A stretch of DNA of 28,300 nt. It comes from Chara braunii (Eukaryota; Streptophyta; Charophyceae; Charales; Characeae). The notes under the pieces were generated by a model. The model did not search any database. It saw only the letters and a program-made list of their open reading frames with translations, and had not been told where the DNA came from. The position numbers were made by a program, and so were the translations under genes. Shown piece after piece: positions 17,327-27,690 of the stretch (position 1 is the first letter of the stretch; every line of letters begins with the position of its first letter). The stretch spans positions 1,429,357 through 1,457,656 of the forward strand of contig BFEA01000210.1 in the NCBI GenBank assembly GCA_003427395.1, in the 5' to 3' direction.

Positions 17327-17395
17327 AAAAAAAATAAAATCGAATCATTTATCAATTTATGTGTGTCATCCTTGCGCAAGGTTCATACTAATCTT
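17327..17395 (-). pseudogene. U6 snRNA 3'-half fragment with T-run
   Basis: The minus strand from 17395 reads AAGATTAGTATG, then TTGCGCAAGGATGACACAC, ATAAATTGATAAATGATTC and a T-rich end, ATTTTATTTTTTTT. This is the 3' half of U6 with an AGC-to-AGT change in the triad. Unlike the other copies it keeps a T-run at the 3' end, as genomic U6 does, and lacks the 5' half. No flanking direct repeat is visible. Confidence 0.75.
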
Positions 17396-17588
17396 GACAC
17401 AATTGATCTCGGCCGCATGATCTTATCGATCTCACAGTCGAAATGCCTTGACCCTACGACCACTCTAAAAAAAGGAGTTAGCACCAAAAAGGCATGTCGA
17501 GATTCGTTCCCCATATCCATGGCATGGCAATCATACGAGTTTTCCTACTGGACTAACTCCTATTATGGAAGTAGGAGCTGCGACTCTT

Positions 17589-17985
17589 CTATGTAAAATA
17601 CTTTGCCCCAATAAGCCGCCCGTCCATTTCTCGGCCTGCCTCCTCCATCTGACGGTCAATCACTCGTTCTCCAGCCTCGCGGGTGTCTAACCTATCGAGC
17701 CAATTAGCAAGTCTACAAGCCACAAACGAGGCGTCAGACCCCAATGAGCTCGTCTCCGAGACAATTAAAAATTTAATAACCTGCGTATTTTATGCCACGA
17801 CTACAAAGGCAATGCAGCGACTCTTTCGACCACCAAGGCTCTGAATCGTCCTTATTTAAATAGGATAGGTTAAGATTTAGTACCCCACCGACCGCATCAC
17901 TGTGGCCTTGGCAAAAGCGGTAAAGTCAGTTATACCGCCAACCTTTATTGTCGCTCGGACAGACCGCCGACTTAGGTAAAAACAT
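17589..17985 (-). pseudogene. Coding-like remnant, family unknown
   Basis: The minus strand is open for 66 codons from 17789 to a TAG at 17589-17591. It reads KFLIVSETSSLGSDASF, CRLANWLDRLDTREAGE and MEEAGREMDG. Across one stop (TAA at 17790-17792) the same frame continues upstream as GGRKSRCIAFVVVA; another frame reads DDSEPWWSKESLHCLCSRG to about 17930. The acidic/basic balance and GC content above its surroundings make chance less likely. It may belong with the remnant at 16766-17190, with the U6 fragment lying between them. No start codon and no recognised domain. Confidence 0.35.
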
Positions 17986-19076
17986 TTTAGCCTCTCGACC
18001 TTAGATCTGGTGTGAATAGACTTTGGCGGTACCCCAATCTCATCAAGTTAAACCTTTTAGACAAAATTTTACGGACACCGCACAACGTTCAATGTTGAAA
18101 ATAAAAGGCATATACTCTTCTCAAGGTTTCTGCTCCGAGACCGTCTACATAGTATACTCTCAAGCATCTCGGCCCACGTAATACCTTTCAATCTAGATAG
18201 TATATCCCACCCCAAGTGTTATGACGATCAACCTACATAAAGGATGCCCCACAAAGTGAAATCATGAGACAACAAAAAAAATTGCCCACAACCGTCACCA
18301 CAACAGACCTAAGGACTTGTATAATATAATGTAATAAAAAAATGAAAGCACAATACATTATGCCCAACAAACCATTTAATTTGTTGTTTCAATAAAAAAA
18401 AAACATTCGTACCATATATTCTTATTCAAATGCAATAAAGATACAAATTGGGATAAGTACTAATCGTTTCATTATCAAACGAAAAAAAAAATATATATAC
18501 AATGATTCCTCTTTCTCAATTTCTTGAATATTGCCTCATCCCTTTAGCGGCTGGTCCGATAGTAAGATCTCGTATGTTCAAATACCTCATTGTACTAACA
18601 TACTAATATTATCGAACAATCCCAAAAATTTTACGCAAATTTTCATCATTGTTTTAGCTAGCAACACCATGTTCAATTTATCGTCCTATACTATATCGCA
18701 ATGTCTATTGCTACTTGAATCACCATCCTTATCGAGTGCCTGAGTGAATCTTCTCGTGAGGGAGACATTCCACTATATTAATATCATAGGTTACTAGAGC
18801 ATTCCCTATTGCTTTGACACACCTCAAAGTTGAGCATCCACTATTGCTCTCGTACACCCTGTACGTTAGGTATGCACTCCTACAATCCTTCCATTTATAC
18901 GTCGATCATTAAAGTTTCCATTGTTCATCGCACCTAAATAAAAGTTATGGGTTGATCTGATACGACCAAGTTATTCATCATCATCTATGCGACATGTTCC
19001 TTCAATGATCACTGAAATTTGCGCATGATTGTTAAGCCAATGACTCTACCACATTCAATTTAGCACGACTTCATAG
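17986..19076. other. No recognised gene; AT-rich
   Basis: AT-rich DNA with short A-runs and TA runs. The only listed-length open frame (18531-18743) shows no motif. Confidence 0.45.
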
Positions 19077-19290
19077 TCCTCAGTTTATCTGCATCATGCT
19101 ACAATTGGAGCCTGTCATTTGATGGCAACATTTTTGTCGTCAAGCATGCACACCACTAATAAAAAAAAAAAAAATCATCCTCAATTAATTTGCATCATGC
19201 TACAATTCAAGCTTGAAATACAGTGCTTTGCTCAAACTGGTCATTTAATGGCAGCACTATTGTAGTCAATCATGCAAACTGCACTAATGA
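19077..19290. repeat. Diverged direct duplication (~100 bp)
   Basis: Copy 1 (about 19077-19174) and copy 2 (about 19178-19290) share GCATCATGCTACAATT, GTCATTT(G/A)ATGGCA and CACTAAT...AAAA. Copy 2 carries about 27 extra bases (GAAATACAGTGCTTTGCTCA region). Confidence 0.8.
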
Positions 19291-19620
19291 ATAAAAAACA
19301 AAATTTCATGATCTTACATCAGAGCATATTATCTCGGGCAAAATCACATTTTCCTAAAAAAATGGATGTTGCAGTTTGTTTATTTTCAAGCAAAGTTGGG
19401 ACATAATTGCTGCTCTTTAGCAAGTATTCCAAACTCGTAATGTTGGCATCTTCCACTTGATCAATGTCACCTGGATTATTGATTTAGATGGACATGTCTT
19501 ATAGGGTGTAAAATGCTAATTAATTGACCTCTTGTCAAAGCATCCTTAACGAAAATATGATTCTATTCGATGTGCACATCATTCTGCACGTTACGCTACT
19601 ATTCAAAATCTAGCACTACA

Positions 19621-19856
19621 TTCATCGAATTTCATCAATAACTAAAACATACATAAAAATATTAAAAAAAACTATGAAATCAATACATATGATATAACAC
19701 TGCATCTTTAATAAATTAATCATTGGGTATTTAAAATTTTCATCGAATATCATCAATAACTAAAACATACATGCAAATATTAAAAAAAACTATGAAATCA
19801 ATACATATCATATAACACTGCATCTTTAGTAAATTAATCATTAGGTATTTAAAATT
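19621..19856. repeat. 118-bp tandem duplication
   Basis: Units 19621-19738 and 19739-19856 start TTCATCGAAT and end GGTATTTAAAATT. By eye they differ at six positions (about 95% identity). AT-rich and noncoding. Confidence 0.95.
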
Positions 19857-20091
19857 TTATTAGGTTAGTTCTTTCGTCTTGATAATCTTCGATGATCGGC
19901 TCATGTCAATGTGACAATTTGCATGTGTAAAACTATAAAAGAAGAAAATAAGAAAAAATATCACTTATCCTTTTTATTCTTTTTTGAATCGAATTCTATT
20001 TGTCGATCTAATTTAATATTATAACATAAAATATAAATCATCCTCAAGTGGTGACCTCTGTATTATCGAAAATCATGCATCTAATTAAATG

Positions 20092-20587
20092 ATTCCAAAT
20101 GTACTTTGTGCTGGTTGTCTAGCCTTACCCCGCCTTACATTTGTATGAGCATCCTCTCCAGAGTTATTGATATCGCCAGCAAAGCTGACTACTAAGACAA
20201 GATGTTTCTTTCCTTATCCGAGGCCTTTGTACCCTTTCGTTTATTAGTCATGTGGCCTTTCCATTAGTGCCTTCCTGTGCGTATAGGTTGGCCATGCTAT
20301 GCTTACCTTATTGTTGTATGAATGCACCACTGAGTCATGCTTCTTATCACAACAGTCACTGCACCACTAAGATTTGTGATTTCTCTGTCTTTGCATTCAT
20401 TACTTTTTCCACGATGCTTGGTTTGCATACTTGCTGTTTTCTAGGAAAGGTTCTGCTTTTGTGGATATTGTTTTTATTTTCCACCCCTCCCACGCTACAT
20501 TTCACAATCCACCATAGGTTTGAGGATCATGCAATTGTACCCTTTGCCCAAAACTTGATCATCGAGCTATTTGACATGCCGGCCTAA
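20092..20587. other. Ambiguous coding-like stretch on both strands
   Basis: On the minus strand, about 20092-20206 reads HLVLVVSFAGDINNSGEDAH and VRRGKARQPAQSTFG in one open frame, preceded (in a different frame) by an ATG-led MTNKRKGTKASDKERN (about 20250-20203). On the + strand, 20252-20587 is open for 111 codons and is hydrophobic and Cys/His-rich. Only one strand is likely to have been coding, and neither has a recognised domain. I favour a decayed minus-strand gene or element, with low confidence. Confidence 0.25.
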
Positions 20588-21402
20588 GCCCTCATAGACC
20601 TGTCATGGCAGTCCAATCCAGTAGCCCATCCAAATAGGCATATATTGTTGTCATTGGACAGTTCGTGAGCTGGCTTATCCATCTATACTGTTTCCTGCAG
20701 TTCAAGTTCAGAGCTCCATGCTACTATTCATCATTCTCTACGGCATCGTGATGTCCATGGCAACTTTAGTGACCCATCTCCATCTCTTCCTCAAGCAAGA
20801 GCTTCATTATGAGGGATAAATTTTGCTCCATCCTAAGTGAAAAACTAATTGATGTGACTTTTTAGGAAAGTAAGGAGCAAACTCACTTCATGACTTACGA
20901 GCGGGGAATCTGTGCAAAATGTCAATTAATGGAATTACATCTTCCATATCCATACAAAAGAGACTCTAGAGTCTAGATAGTTATTATATGCAGCACACAG
21001 TGGAGACCAAGAAAACACGCTGATATATATCTGTATACCGCCACAAAGAACTATTTGATCAACCATATACAGAAATGGGGAGAGGGACAAAAAACAGGGA
21101 GCTATGACAGACTGTTGTGTTGGATTTTCACCATCTCATCAAGCGGCGGACCCTTAGCAATCTGCAAAATTGCCTAATCAATGATATTGATGATCCACTC
21201 TGATGAGTCTTTTATCAGATCTGGATGGGTGATAGTCTACTTTCATATTTGCCAAAAGCATCCTAGAGGGTGGTGGTTGGTTGGGGCCCACATCAGAGTG
21301 TGTGTTATTAGGTCTTGATTTTCTTGCTATCATTTTGGATTTCCCCCCCCGGCTTATGTAGGAGTTATTGCTGTTCTATTTGATGCTAAATGCAAAGATA
21401 TC

Positions 21403-21403
<1 letters not shown>
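20588..21403. other. No recognised gene; diverged repeat related to 15.2-15.8 kb
   Basis: Segments at about 21075-21160 and 21270-21300 resemble 15245-15345 and 15745-15790 in the same order and orientation. An inverted AGACTCTAGAGTCT lies near 20960. No coding region is seen. Confidence 0.35.

Positions 21404-21434
<31 letters not shown>
21404..21434 (+). repeat. A31 homopolymer, possible retroposon tail
   Basis: An uninterrupted run of 31 A. A C8 run and GGCTTATG start lie about 60 bp upstream (about 21343). It could be the tail of a short retroposon, but I could not find a flanking direct repeat. Confidence 0.9.
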
Positions 21435-21439
<5 letters not shown>

Positions 21440-22379
21440 GAAATATGCGAAAAAATTGGAAAAATGTATTTTCCTGTCTATTGCACAAATTGCATCAGCT
21501 TTCTTTTTTCCTATACTTCGCAATTACGCCCTTTTTTGGTAAACTAGAAGCAGAACTTATGAAATATCATAATATTATTGCAAAAAAAGAATTCTTAGTA
21601 AATATGTTCTTTGTCATGCCGAATCGACTAAAACTAAATGTATTGATTTTCTTTGGAAATTTTGTTTTTCAAGGCAACACCGTTTGCCGGTGATTTAGAT
21701 TATGCGGTAATCTTAACGATTATCTTTCCGTGTGTATGCATTTTTATATTGTTGTGAATGTTTTGTTGGAACAATTTTTTTTTCTTTACTATAAGCAAGG
21801 GACTAAGTTGAGTTTCACGATAGGATGTGACCATCGTAGTTGATCGATGTACACTTCGTACTTAAGAGATTGGCGCCCCAGGAGACAAATGGCATTCGGG
21901 TTTAACAAACGTTTTAACCAAGCGTACCTATGCTACAACAAGACGAGCAAGCACCCTCGTTTGGCCTACCTTCGGAACCGTATATGAAAACTTTCGTACA
22001 TAGGTCAGTAACTCGGTAGGGATATGCCCCTAAAAATCGTGGCAGCCTTTTAGGGAAGGTAAGTTGTGCCTCGCAGGAACCTATCCTGTCGTATAAAACC
22101 GTGAGAGGTACGGTTGGCGCGCCCAATTAAAGCGGAAAGGTGACAACTCAATCGTGTTCGTCTCGGTGGTTTATAGGATTACTTTCACGTTGTCCAAAGT
22201 TGTTTTCATAGTTTTCTTTTACTCTTGTGTGACACAGCTGGGAGGGCTGCGTAAAAAAGGTGGGAGTTGATGCACTCGACAAGGGGATGACACTATATGG
22301 ATTGATCGGTATAGCGTGGGGTTAACGGGCAGTACTGCATGGACCAGGGTGTACAAACACTCACTCCCCATAAAATAAA

Positions 22380-22382
<3 letters not shown>
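21435..22382. other. No recognised gene; less AT-rich island at 21840-22140
   Basis: Within AT-rich DNA, 21840-22140 is less AT-rich and contains short hairpins such as AACCGT/ACGGTT (about 22099-22117). GAACCGTATATGAAAACTTT (about 21975) slightly recalls the CCGTA...GTACGG helix of organelle group II introns, but not enough to call one. Frames are short. Confidence 0.3.

Positions 22383-22440
<58 letters not shown>
22383..22440. repeat. (CA)29 microsatellite
   Basis: A perfect CA dinucleotide array. Valine/cysteine and threonine/histidine reading frames across it are artefacts. Confidence 0.98.
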
Positions 22441-22441
<1 letters not shown>

Positions 22442-23785
22442 CGATTGTAAGGGCAAACTTAACGCTTACCAAGCAGTAAGTGTATATAGAGGTTGGCACC
22501 ATATGGCATGGATGATATAAAGTGGGTTGGTTGGCATTATGTGGTATGGGTCATACTATGTGGACTTGGCGGTTCTATGTGAGTCAGGTGTATTAGATGG
22601 GTTGGATCGCCTCATAAAAAAAAAAGGAAAAAAAAAAGGATGACCTATGTGGTTGGATGGTAGATCCAACAACTATAGCAAAATGATTGTAGTGAGAGAC
22701 ATCCATGTGCAACCACAAATATGGTAAGATAAACAAAGTTATTACGAGTATGTTATAGAAGCTCGTGGAAATTTAAAAAAACTTGCTCGTAAGGTTGGAT
22801 ACTAGGTTGATAGTACGATCTTCTCCACTTCTTCTTTGCGGGTAGGTGTGTCTTGGCGAGGGCAAAACAATTGTCATAAAATTGCCATTTACATCCAGGG
22901 AAACCGTAGTGTAAGGATGTACTCAAATTTGTTCTCGATTGATGTAACTTGCATAGGATTGGAGTTCCACCCTGCTCTTTCACAAACCATGCACTTCTAT
23001 TGGCAATCGCGAGACGAAAATTTGTTTTCCTCGTTTTGGTAACACCAGCGCTCGACGTACTCGTTCAAACATAGTTGGAACAACGAATCTCGACATTATG
23101 AATGGTAAAAAAAAAATGACAAATGCGAACGATAACATATTTTTTTGTTGAACAATAAATCTAATATCAAAATAAATTTTGCGAATTGTTGTGCCTCCAC
23201 AGGTGCAAACGATAAAACAAAAGCGAACGCTATATGAGGGAGGATTTTAACTGCTCACCTCAGTATTGAGAAATAATGAACAAAGAAAGAAGGTGCAATA
23301 TGTACAAACTGGGAAGTAATGGAAAACAATAGTTTAAGCAAAGTATGAAATTTATAGACCTCAGGAAAAAAAAACAATTGTTGGCCGCGTTGGGAGCATT
23401 TCCAAAGCTTGCTTTTCAATTAAAGTATTATGTCGATAATATTTATTGTATTTATTATAAACTACGACAAGTGTAGTTGTAAATGAACTTTCCTTTTGTT
23501 ATTTAATAGTGAAAAAAAAAAAAAAGTGAAGCACATTAATAATTATTCATTTTTCTTAGCTTCATTGCACTCAAATGAGGGTGTATATAGTAAAAATGTT
23601 CTTATTGAAATAAAAAGTATATGTTGTGTTACGTATAATGTATAGTACTATCGTTTTTTAAATTATATTATAGCATGTTTTGTTATGTTTGTTGCGAACT
23701 AAGGCAAGTCTTTAGGTTTGAAAGCACGTGTTGTTAATAGGTAGTGTTATTTTCGATGAATTATTTATCGGAACTGCCATATTTC
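22441..23785. other. No recognised gene; G/T-biased patch then AT-rich DNA
   Basis: About 22480-22680 is G/T-rich on the + strand, with recurring TGG and TATGTGG words. Opposing open frames at 22753-22983 (-) and 22836-23042 (+) overlap, and neither has a motif. The remainder is AT-rich with A- and T-runs. Confidence 0.4.
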
Positions 23786-24078
23786 CTAGGTTACTAGCAA
23801 GGCCGCCCGGGTCACCCTATTTTTTCAGGCGGCCCGACCGTGGAAGGACTTGGGAAGGTCCCAGATAAAAAAATAAAAAAAATAAAATTCGAAAAATACG
23901 AAAAAAAACTATGTTATGCAGAAAAATAAACTAAACAACGCTTGCCTCAAGGTTACATCGAAATTCTGTACGAAATCTAAAATAGAAATTTTAATTAAAA
24001 TTTATTTTTAATTTTTGTATTTTTTTTTTTTTTTTTTGTCGGGCAGGGCAATTGGACCTCGGCCACTTCGGTAGCCTA
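23786..24078 (+). mobile_element. TAGGCTACC-family element, full-length copy 1
   Basis: Starts TAGGTTACTAGCAAGGCCGC and ends CCACTTCGGTAGCCTA. It has a GC-rich head with an internal GGAC..GGTCC repeat, an A-rich centre, a conserved core (CTATGTTATGCAG, CTTGCCTCAAGGTTACATCG, AAATTCTGTACGAAAT) and a T-rich tail before GGGCAGGGCAA. The left terminus is the most diverged of the family. No coding capacity. Confidence 0.82.
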
Positions 24079-24247
24079 TTATATTTCCCTAAATTTTTCG
24101 TTTTTCTTTCCTCTAATATGTATGTGCTTTATGGTATATTGGTATTCAGCTTCGATGTATTTGAACCAGTAATGAAAAAGTTTGTAAAAACATTGAATTT
24201 GAGAATTTTTTAAGTGAACTCCGAAAACTACTCTAAATAGGGTTTTG

Positions 24248-24503
24248 TACTCGGCTACCAGCCAGGCCGCCCGGGTCATGAAAGGAACAGGGAATGTCCC
24301 AGCCAAAAAAAAAAAAAAAAAATCTAAAAAATCCAAAAACAAACTATGTTATGCAAAAAAATACGCTGAACAACTTTTGTCTCGGGGTCAAATCGAAATT
24401 ATTTACCAAATTGAAAATAAAAAAATAAAAATATATTTTTTTATTTTTTTATTTTTTTTAAGCATGGCGAGGCAAGTGGACCTAGGCCACTTTGGTAGCC
24501 TAG
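24248..24503 (+). mobile_element. TAGGCTACC-family element, full-length copy 2
   Basis: TACTCGGCTACCAGCCAGGC at the left and CTAGGCCACTTTGGTAGCCTA at the right. The core ACTATGTTATGCAAAAAAAT and ATCGAAATTATTTACCAAAT is conserved. The head lacks the GTCACCCTATTTT...GACC block of copies 1 and 5. The right TA after GGTAGCC fits a TA target site. Confidence 0.85.
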
Positions 24504-24868
24504 GTTTTATAGTGCTTTTTAATTTATTTATTTATTTATTGTTTTGCCTATTTGTTTTCTTATATTTGTATTATGAGCTTGCATAGTTTGTTCGCAAACT
24601 TTTCGACGACATCGCTTGTACTGATGCAGCAAAAAATCTTGAATTTTGTGTCTTTCATTAACCATCTCTTGAATTTTTTAGTCTTATGAGAAGGGTGTCG
24701 GTGGCTCTTGTGAGAAGGGAGTCTGTTCGTTATAATAGAAAAAGGTTCATTTGGACACTAAATTTGATAGTAATAGGCTCATGAGTCTTTAGTATTTAAT
24801 GGTTTAAGTGTTGAGATTGAAATTTCATTCCAACATAATAAGAGAAGTGTTATACTATATATATTTTT

Positions 24869-25320
24869 TACTAGGCTACCAGGCGGGCTGTTCGGGTGAC
24901 CTTGTTTGCCCAAGCGGCCCGATCGAGCAAGGGCCAAAGTAGGTATCAACTTGCGTGGCACGGCGAATGTGTTCGCGCGCTTCCACATTCGTGTGATTGT
25001 GTTCGCATATTTGCACGAACAGCTCACAAACTTTTCGGGCAAACAATTTTTTTTTTTTTAAATAAGTAATTAAACTCACATAAGGTAAAAATTGCTTGTA
25101 TTATTATTTTACATTATATATATTTTTTAGATTTTTTTGAGATTTATTATTTAATTGTTTATTTTATGTTTGCATTCGGAGGATTTTTTGTGCTAATTCA
25201 CGTTCGGGCGAACATGTTCGGGTTCGCCTCTGGACGAGAACACGATGCTACTCATGTCCGACCAAAAAAAAAAAAAAAAAAAAAAAAAATGCTATGCAAA
25301 AAATAAAGTGAATAAAGAGG
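24869..25320 (+). mobile_element. TAGGCTACC-family element, interrupted copy 3
   Basis: The head (24869-24940) reads TACTAGGCTACCAGGCGGGC, then CGGCCCGATCGAGCAAGGGCC. A core-like piece (25263-25315: A-run then GCTATGCAAAAAATAAAGTG) lies about 320 bp further on. The intervening DNA has TTCG-rich motifs (GTTCGGGCGAACATGTTCGG near 25203). It is either one copy with an insertion or two fragments. Confidence 0.55.
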
Positions 25321-25429
25321 GATAGTGATGCAAAAGTATAAACCATCACTACCCCCGCCGTCTTAAATTTGTGGCAACCGGTAGCAGAGGTTTATGAGGC
25401 CTACCGTTAGCACAGTGGGGAGAACCATC

Positions 25430-25705
25430 CAAGTGGCAAAAATGAAAAATACATTGAACTGTCGTCGTGATTCATTAAGCGGTTTAGAGAATTTTTATAA
25501 TATTTTTTTATCGACAAATCACATTCAAATTTGTAAAGCACCTATTTTTCAGAGTTTTTGCGTCATTTCTCTTAGTGCAAAAAATCGTAAAAGTTGTGGT
25601 ACTTTTTTGGCGGGCCCACAAGTGGTAAAGTGGCAAAAATGGAAAATGCAACCAATCCGTGCGTGACTTATTAGGTGGTCAAAAATTTTATTTATCTTTT
25701 ATTTT
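25430..25705. repeat. Diverged direct repeat (~75-bp units, ~195 bp apart)
   Basis: CAAGTGGCAAAAATGAAAAA, CGTGATTCATTAAGCGGT and then AATTTTTAT (about 25430-25500) recur as AAAGTGGCAAAAATGGAAAA, CGTGACTTATTAGGTGGT and then AATTTTAT (about 25628-25695). Confidence 0.75.
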
Positions 25706-25939
25706 TCGTGTATAGATTGCAACCTAATATACGGAATCTTTATTTTTCATATTTATTCGTCAATTGTAAGAGTAAAAGATTGTTTAAGTTGATGCTTGAA
25801 ATTTGGGGGATTAGCCCCGCATGCGCTTGTTAGTCGCTGCCCTACCGTTTCCAATGCCTCTAACTAATTGGGAATCCTACTTTAGGCTGACGGTGATAAC
25901 AGTGGTTTCATATGTGGAGCAAGGATACCACAGTGGCCC

Positions 25940-26150
25940 GGAATCACTTCCTTGGCCGAACGCTCGAACGTATGGGATCCCTTGGGGATGTGTTCGACCG
26001 TTCGGGTTGAACGCGAACCGAACGTGAATCAAGAGAAAAAAAAAATAAAAAAAAATGAAAACAAACTATATTATAAAAAAAAAAAAATTAAACAACATTT
26101 GCTCGAGCAGTACATCCAAATTCCTTACCAAATTTGAAATAAAAATAACA
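25940..26150 (+). mobile_element. TAGGCTACC-family core with an unrelated GAACG-rich head
   Basis: About 26056-26145 matches the family core (ACAAACTATATTATAAAAAA, AACAACATTTGCTCGAGCAG, CCTTACCAAATTTGAAAT). Upstream, 25945-26030 is not the usual head. It carries repeated GAACG words (CGAACGCTCGAACG, CCGTTCGGG, CCGAACGTG), as do 25200-25240, 26590-26630 and 26870-26930. Confidence 0.55.
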
Positions 26151-26211
26151 TACAGAAAATAAAAGTAATAATGAAAACAAGGAAAAATGAAAACAGAAGT
26201 AAAATTACTGA

Positions 26212-26824
26212 GTGAGCGAGCACGTTTTCAACACCGCCATCTTTGGTGATTTTTCATTTGTTTTTGGCATAACTAAATGTCCTAAAAATTTACAGATATG
26301 TACTTCAGATAATAGAAAAATCACTAAAAAAAAATCATAAAATCATAAAATTATTTAGGCCCTGCAATAAAGTGAAAAGAAAAAGTAAAAAACGAAAAAA
26401 AACAAAGTAGTAAGTGGGCGAGCATGTTTTAACACTTTCATCTTTGGCGATTTTTAATTTTTGTTTGGCTGAGCAAAACGACTTAAAACTTTATAAGCAT
26501 GTACCTCACATAATAAGGAGCTCACAAAAAACAATTTAGAAAAAAAACTTATTTTTAGACCATGTAATTATTTTGAGCGGGGGCCAAACGCCTTTAGGTT
26601 CGGACCCCGTCCCGAACGCCCGTACATACAAAGATCAGCCCAGGGACCTCCTCACGTACATAACCAACTTAGTAAATGGGCAAACTAGTTTTGACACTAC
26701 CATCTTTGCCGATTGTTTTTTCTTTTTGGCTTATCAGAATGCTTTCAAAATTAAGAGGAACATACCGAACATAAAAAAAAATTCACAAAAAACAATTTTA
26801 AAAAAATATAATAATATTTAGGTG
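26212..26824 (+). repeat. Three diverged direct copies of a ~150-bp repeat
   Basis: Copies at 26212-26362, 26414-26562 and 26672-26824 each read, with changes, a GGGCGAGCA-like start, GTTTTNACAC, CATCTTTGGCGATTTTT, TTTTTGGC, a GTAC-CA-ATAA segment, TCACAAAAAACAATTT and ATTATTTAGG. Spacings are 202 and 258 bp. The second and third are each followed by a GC-rich block with CCCCGT and CCGAACGCCCG (26590-26625 and 26866-26897). Confidence 0.8.
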
Positions 26825-26985
26825 TCAAAAAAAATTTTTGCGGGATCGTTAACCCTACGGATTCGGGCCCCGTACGGGTACCCGAACGCCCGAACGTTCG
26901 GAGGCCAGCTTAGCGGCCTCTGTACGTTCGGTGTGGCAACCCTGTATATATATATACATGTAGTAGATTAATACATATATATATA

Positions 26986-27234
26986 TAGGCTACCAAAGTG
27001 GTCTGGGACAACTTGCCTGGGCGGGCAAACGAAAAAGAAAAAAATATTTTTAATTTGGTAAAGAATTTTGATGTGACCCTGATGCAAACATTGTTAAATC
27101 TATTTTTCTGCAGATCAAGTTTTTTGTAAATTTAAAAAAAAAAAAAAAATTATTATACTGGGACCTCCCCTAGTCCTTAAACGGTCGGGCCGCCTGGGAA
27201 TAAAAACGACCCGGGTGGACTGAGCGGTAGCCTA
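26986..27234 (-). mobile_element. TAGGCTACC-family element, full-length reverse copy 4
   Basis: Ends are TAGGCTACCAAAGTGG (26986) and GCGGTAGCCTA (ending 27234), with the GC-rich head on the right, so the element is on the minus strand. The minus strand reads CGGCCCGACCG, GGGGAGGTCCCAG, a T-run, TTTGCATCAGGGTCACATC and TTCTTTACCAAATT. It is embedded in ATATATAT on both sides, consistent with insertion at TA. Confidence 0.88.
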
Positions 27235-27377
27235 GATATATATATATGTTTATTTATTTATTTTGTAAATTCGATTTAAAAAATTTGATGTGAATGTACA
27301 ACCAAAGTTGTTCAGTTTTGTTTTTTTTGCACAAAGTAATTTTTATTTTTTTTATTTCTTTTTGTGCTACGATCTTC

Positions 27378-27442
27378 TATGGTCCTTGCACAGTCAGGCC
27401 ACTCGGGCAAACAATATGATTTGGGTCGTCGAGCTGGTAGTC
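27378..27442 (-). mobile_element. TAGGCTACC-family head fragment
   Basis: The minus strand reads GACTACCAGCTCGACGACCC, then GCCCGAGTGGCCTGACTGTG and CAAGGACC, matching the family head. The body is absent. Confidence 0.7.
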
Positions 27443-27500
27443 TGCTGCGGCATATATTTTCATTTATTTTCTTATTCATTTAAATAATCAATTCGCCAAG

Positions 27501-27690
27501 TTACTAAGCTACCAGTCGGGCCGCCCGGGTCACCCTATTTTCCTCGGTGGCCCGGTCGTGCAAGGACCAGGGAAGGTCCCAGCCAAAAAGAAAAAAAAAA
27601 ACACAATCCAAAAAATTTGAAAAAGAATTATGTTATGCAAAAAAATAAATTGAACAACGTTTGCCTCAAGATCACATTGAAATTCGAATA
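27501..27690 (+). mobile_element. TAGGCTACC-family element, 5' part only
   Basis: TTACTAAGCTACCAGTCGGG, GCCGCCCGGGTCACCCTATT, GGACCAGGGAAGGTCCCAGC and the core (ATTATGTTATGCAAAAAAAT, TTGCCTCAAGATCACATTG) match copy 1 closely. The family match stops at about 27686, where a more GC-balanced segment begins. No TAGCCTA right end follows. Confidence 0.85.

Noticed and set aside
20252-20587. 111-aa + strand open frame as a membrane protein gene
   Set aside because: No start context, promoter or domain; the opposite strand is at least as protein-like. Kept only as an ambiguous stretch.
21840-22140. A group II intron fragment
   Set aside because: Only a weak resemblance to one helix; no domain V sequence recognised.
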